Below are positions 32,736-33,960 of a stretch of DNA of 33,960 bases, piece after piece. Below the pieces are notes generated by a model that saw nothing but the letters and a program-made list of their open reading frames with translations, ran no database searches and was not told where the DNA came from. The stretch spans positions 1-33,960 of the forward strand of contig CAYQAL010000007.1 of the NCBI GenBank assembly GCA_964415465.1, given 5' to 3'. The DNA comes from JAGOTP01 sp964415465. Lineage in GTDB: Bacteria > Patescibacteriota > Patescibacteriia > 2-12-FULL-60-25. Numbering within the stretch: position 1 is the first letter of the stretch; every line of letters starts with the position of its first letter. A program made the position numbers and the translations under genes.

Positions 32736-32771
32736 CTCCGTTGTAGGTGAAAATGTTATACTTATTCTACT

Positions 32772-33560
32772 ATGGCCTCTAAAAAATCACTTCCTATCCT
32801 TCCGATCCTATTGGGAGGGTTGTTTGTCTGTTGCTTGGTTTTCTATGTCGGATTGTGGGGGATCGGGAAGTATATCGAGACATCAGTTTTACTCGATCAG
32901 CTCGATGGAAAAGTGAATGGAACTCAGTCGATTACGAAGACGGAGATCGAGCCATTGTCTGCGGAACAACGTGAGCAAAAAGAGCGTTTGGATCAGCTTG
33001 AGCGATTCTTATTTCTTGCGACAGATAGAGAAGGGAGGCGTGTCCTTTCTGTGCCAGACATGGAATATGTCATGAAGATGAACGGTTGGGATTGGACGAA
33101 CCAGTGGAATGAACTGTCTCCCATCACGAATGGAACGAGCACGCTCTGGACCCAAAGTAATTTTCAGTGGCGCATTCCCTATAACCCAGCCTGGAGAAAT
33201 GCCCAGTACACCATTGCTCCGTACGAGTTTGATGGCAATGATATTCTCTTTGGAAGAATGATTGTGTCAGAAATGAGCGGTGTGTTTCGAGAAGCACGCT
33301 TCTCTCTTGCTCCGGAGGAATCAATTGAGCAGTTACTCGCTGATCCAAAGAATGTGTCGGTCGATTGCAGCTTAACGGAACAGATTCCGCCGACGGTTAT
33401 CAATGTTGGGTCTAAGCGAGTCGTACGTATTATTCAGGATACGTGTGAACGTGGATCAATTGCCTACGTCATTCCAGGCAAAGGGAGAAACTACATCTTC
33501 CAGACATCGGGAGATGAAGCGTTACTGAAATGGGTTGTAGAACGGTTTGAGGAGAGTTAA
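32772..33560 (+). CDS. Membrane-anchored hypothetical protein (262 aa)
   Basis: Residues 8-32 form an N-terminal membrane anchor with a basic start; the rest is predicted to be outside the cytoplasm. A coiled segment (about 60-80) is followed by a globular Trp-rich domain with two Cys (near 200 and 224) that could form a disulphide. No family recognised. TATACT (32757-32762, preceded by TGT) lies 9 nt before the ATG. It is divergent from the ncRNA/cassette G promoter and convergent with rpsA. Confidence 0.82.
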   Translation: MASKKSLPILPILLGGLFVCCLVFYVGLWGIGKYIETSVLLDQLDGKVNGTQSITKTEIEPLSAEQREQKERLDQLERFLFLATDREGRRVLSVPDMEYVMKMNGWDWTNQWNELSPITNGTSTLWTQSNFQWRIPYNPAWRNAQYTIAPYEFDGNDILFGRMIVSEMSGVFREARFSLAPEESIEQLLADPKNVSVDCSLTEQIPPTVINVGSKRVVRIIQDTCERGSIAYVIPGKGRNYIFQTSGDEALLKWVVERFEES

Positions 33561-33588
33561 TGGTTTGTAAAATCTTTTGACCAAAAAC

Positions 33589-33616
33589 AATCCCCCGCTC
33601 GGATGAGCGGGGGATT
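33589..33616 (-). terminator. Terminator of rpsA
   Basis: 12-bp perfect stem AATCCCCCGCTC with its complement and a 4-nt loop; on the minus strand it runs into GTTTTTGG. Confidence 0.88.
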
Positions 33617-33627
33617 GAGCGATCAGC

Positions 33628-33960
33628 TTATTTCTTCGCTGGAGCTTTTTCGTCTTCCTTCTTGGTTTCTTCCTTCTGTTTGCGAAGGGAGAGACCGAGA
33701 CGGTGATTTTCTGCGTCGATGGAAATGATGCGGAAGGAGAATTCGTCGCCAACGCGAGCGATCTCGTTTACATCTTTCACTGGACGAGCAGAGAGCTCGG
33801 AGACGTGGGCCAAACCGTGAATCTCTGGGTCGAGCTCAACGAACAAACCGAATGGATTGATCTTGAGCACCTTACCCATCACCCACTGGTTGACGTCGTA
33901 CTTCTTCGCAACCTTACGCCATGGATCTTCGACGAGCTTCTTCATGGAGAGGAAGATCTT
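33628..33960 (-). CDS. rpsA: S1-domain protein, C-terminal part (probably ribosomal protein S1), truncated by window edge
   Basis: The frame stays open to the window edge, so only the last 110 residues or so are seen. They read KIFLSMKKLVEDPW, a typical S1 inter-repeat linker, followed by one complete S1 OB-fold (G.V..I..FG.FVEL...IHGLAHVSEL) and a Lys/Glu-rich tail. S1 tandem-repeat proteins bind mRNA on the 30S subunit. In a genome with few SD sites, S1-type proteins would be of special interest, but leaderless mRNAs can start without them. A different S1-repeat protein cannot be excluded from the fragment. Confidence 0.82.
   Translation of the reverse strand, partial: KIFLSMKKLVEDPWRKVAKKYDVNQWVMGKVLKINPFGLFVELDPEIHGLAHVSELSARPVKDVNEIARVGDEFSFRIISIDAENHRLGLSLRKQKEETKKEDEKAPAKK

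Overview
The window looks like a chromosomal contig of a member of the Candidate Phyla Radiation (Patescibacteria). The housekeeping genes are compact, closely packed and of moderate G+C. They include clpP, rbfA, smc, rpsP, a khpA-like KH gene, trmD, tRNA-Glu, tsaD-tsaE, pilB/gspE, ftsH and an S1-type rpsA, mixed with long helical or single-membrane-anchor proteins of no recognised family. TGA is read as stop in both gene sets, so code 25 does not apply. The lineage is an inference from gene content and style; no 16S gene is present. A run of 100 N interrupts smc.

Layout: 25-3696 giant helical protein (-); 3731-3922 small coiled protein; 3943-5379 Wzx-like flippase (-); 5437-7857 secreted SpoIID-type enzyme with three Ig-like domains; 7894-10044 lipoprotein, clpP and a DHH phosphoesterase (-); 10245-11030 cassette A (-); 11191-12357 2OG-Fe oxygenase and rbfA (-); 12383-14284 smc; 14418-14624 cassette B (-); 14769-15080 rpsP (-); 15206-16409 khpA and trmD; 16525-17677 cassettes C and D; 17847-17921 tRNA-Glu; 17996-18697 helical protein; 18746-21901 KPVIYLYP protein and Memo-like protein (-); 22035-22631 cassette E (guanylate-kinase-like); 22708-25265 helical protein, tsaD, tsaE; 25390-25668 cassette F (-); 25796-28684 membrane protein and pilB; 28729-31603 ftsH and an M28 peptidase (-); 31656-32450 cassette G (-) behind a long structured leader; 32772-33560 anchored protein; 33628-33960 end of rpsA (-).

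Two expression styles coexist. Resident genes have no visible Shine-Dalgarno (SD) site; in at least twelve of them a TATACT/TATGCT-type -10 box lies only 6-9 nt before the start codon, which predicts leaderless mRNAs. The seven G+C-rich cassette genes (A-G) lie only between resident transcription units. All seven have SD sites (the one before E is weaker), most use TGA stops, and most have a recognisable promoter, a leader that can fold and their own terminator. In several leaders the SD can pair with an upstream anti-SD. E is clearly guanylate-kinase-like; the other six proteins were not recognised. This set of recurrent, differently regulated inserts is the strongest candidate for an undescribed system. 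The cassette and leaderless interpretations rest on reading by eye, and need RNA-end mapping and read-coverage checks.
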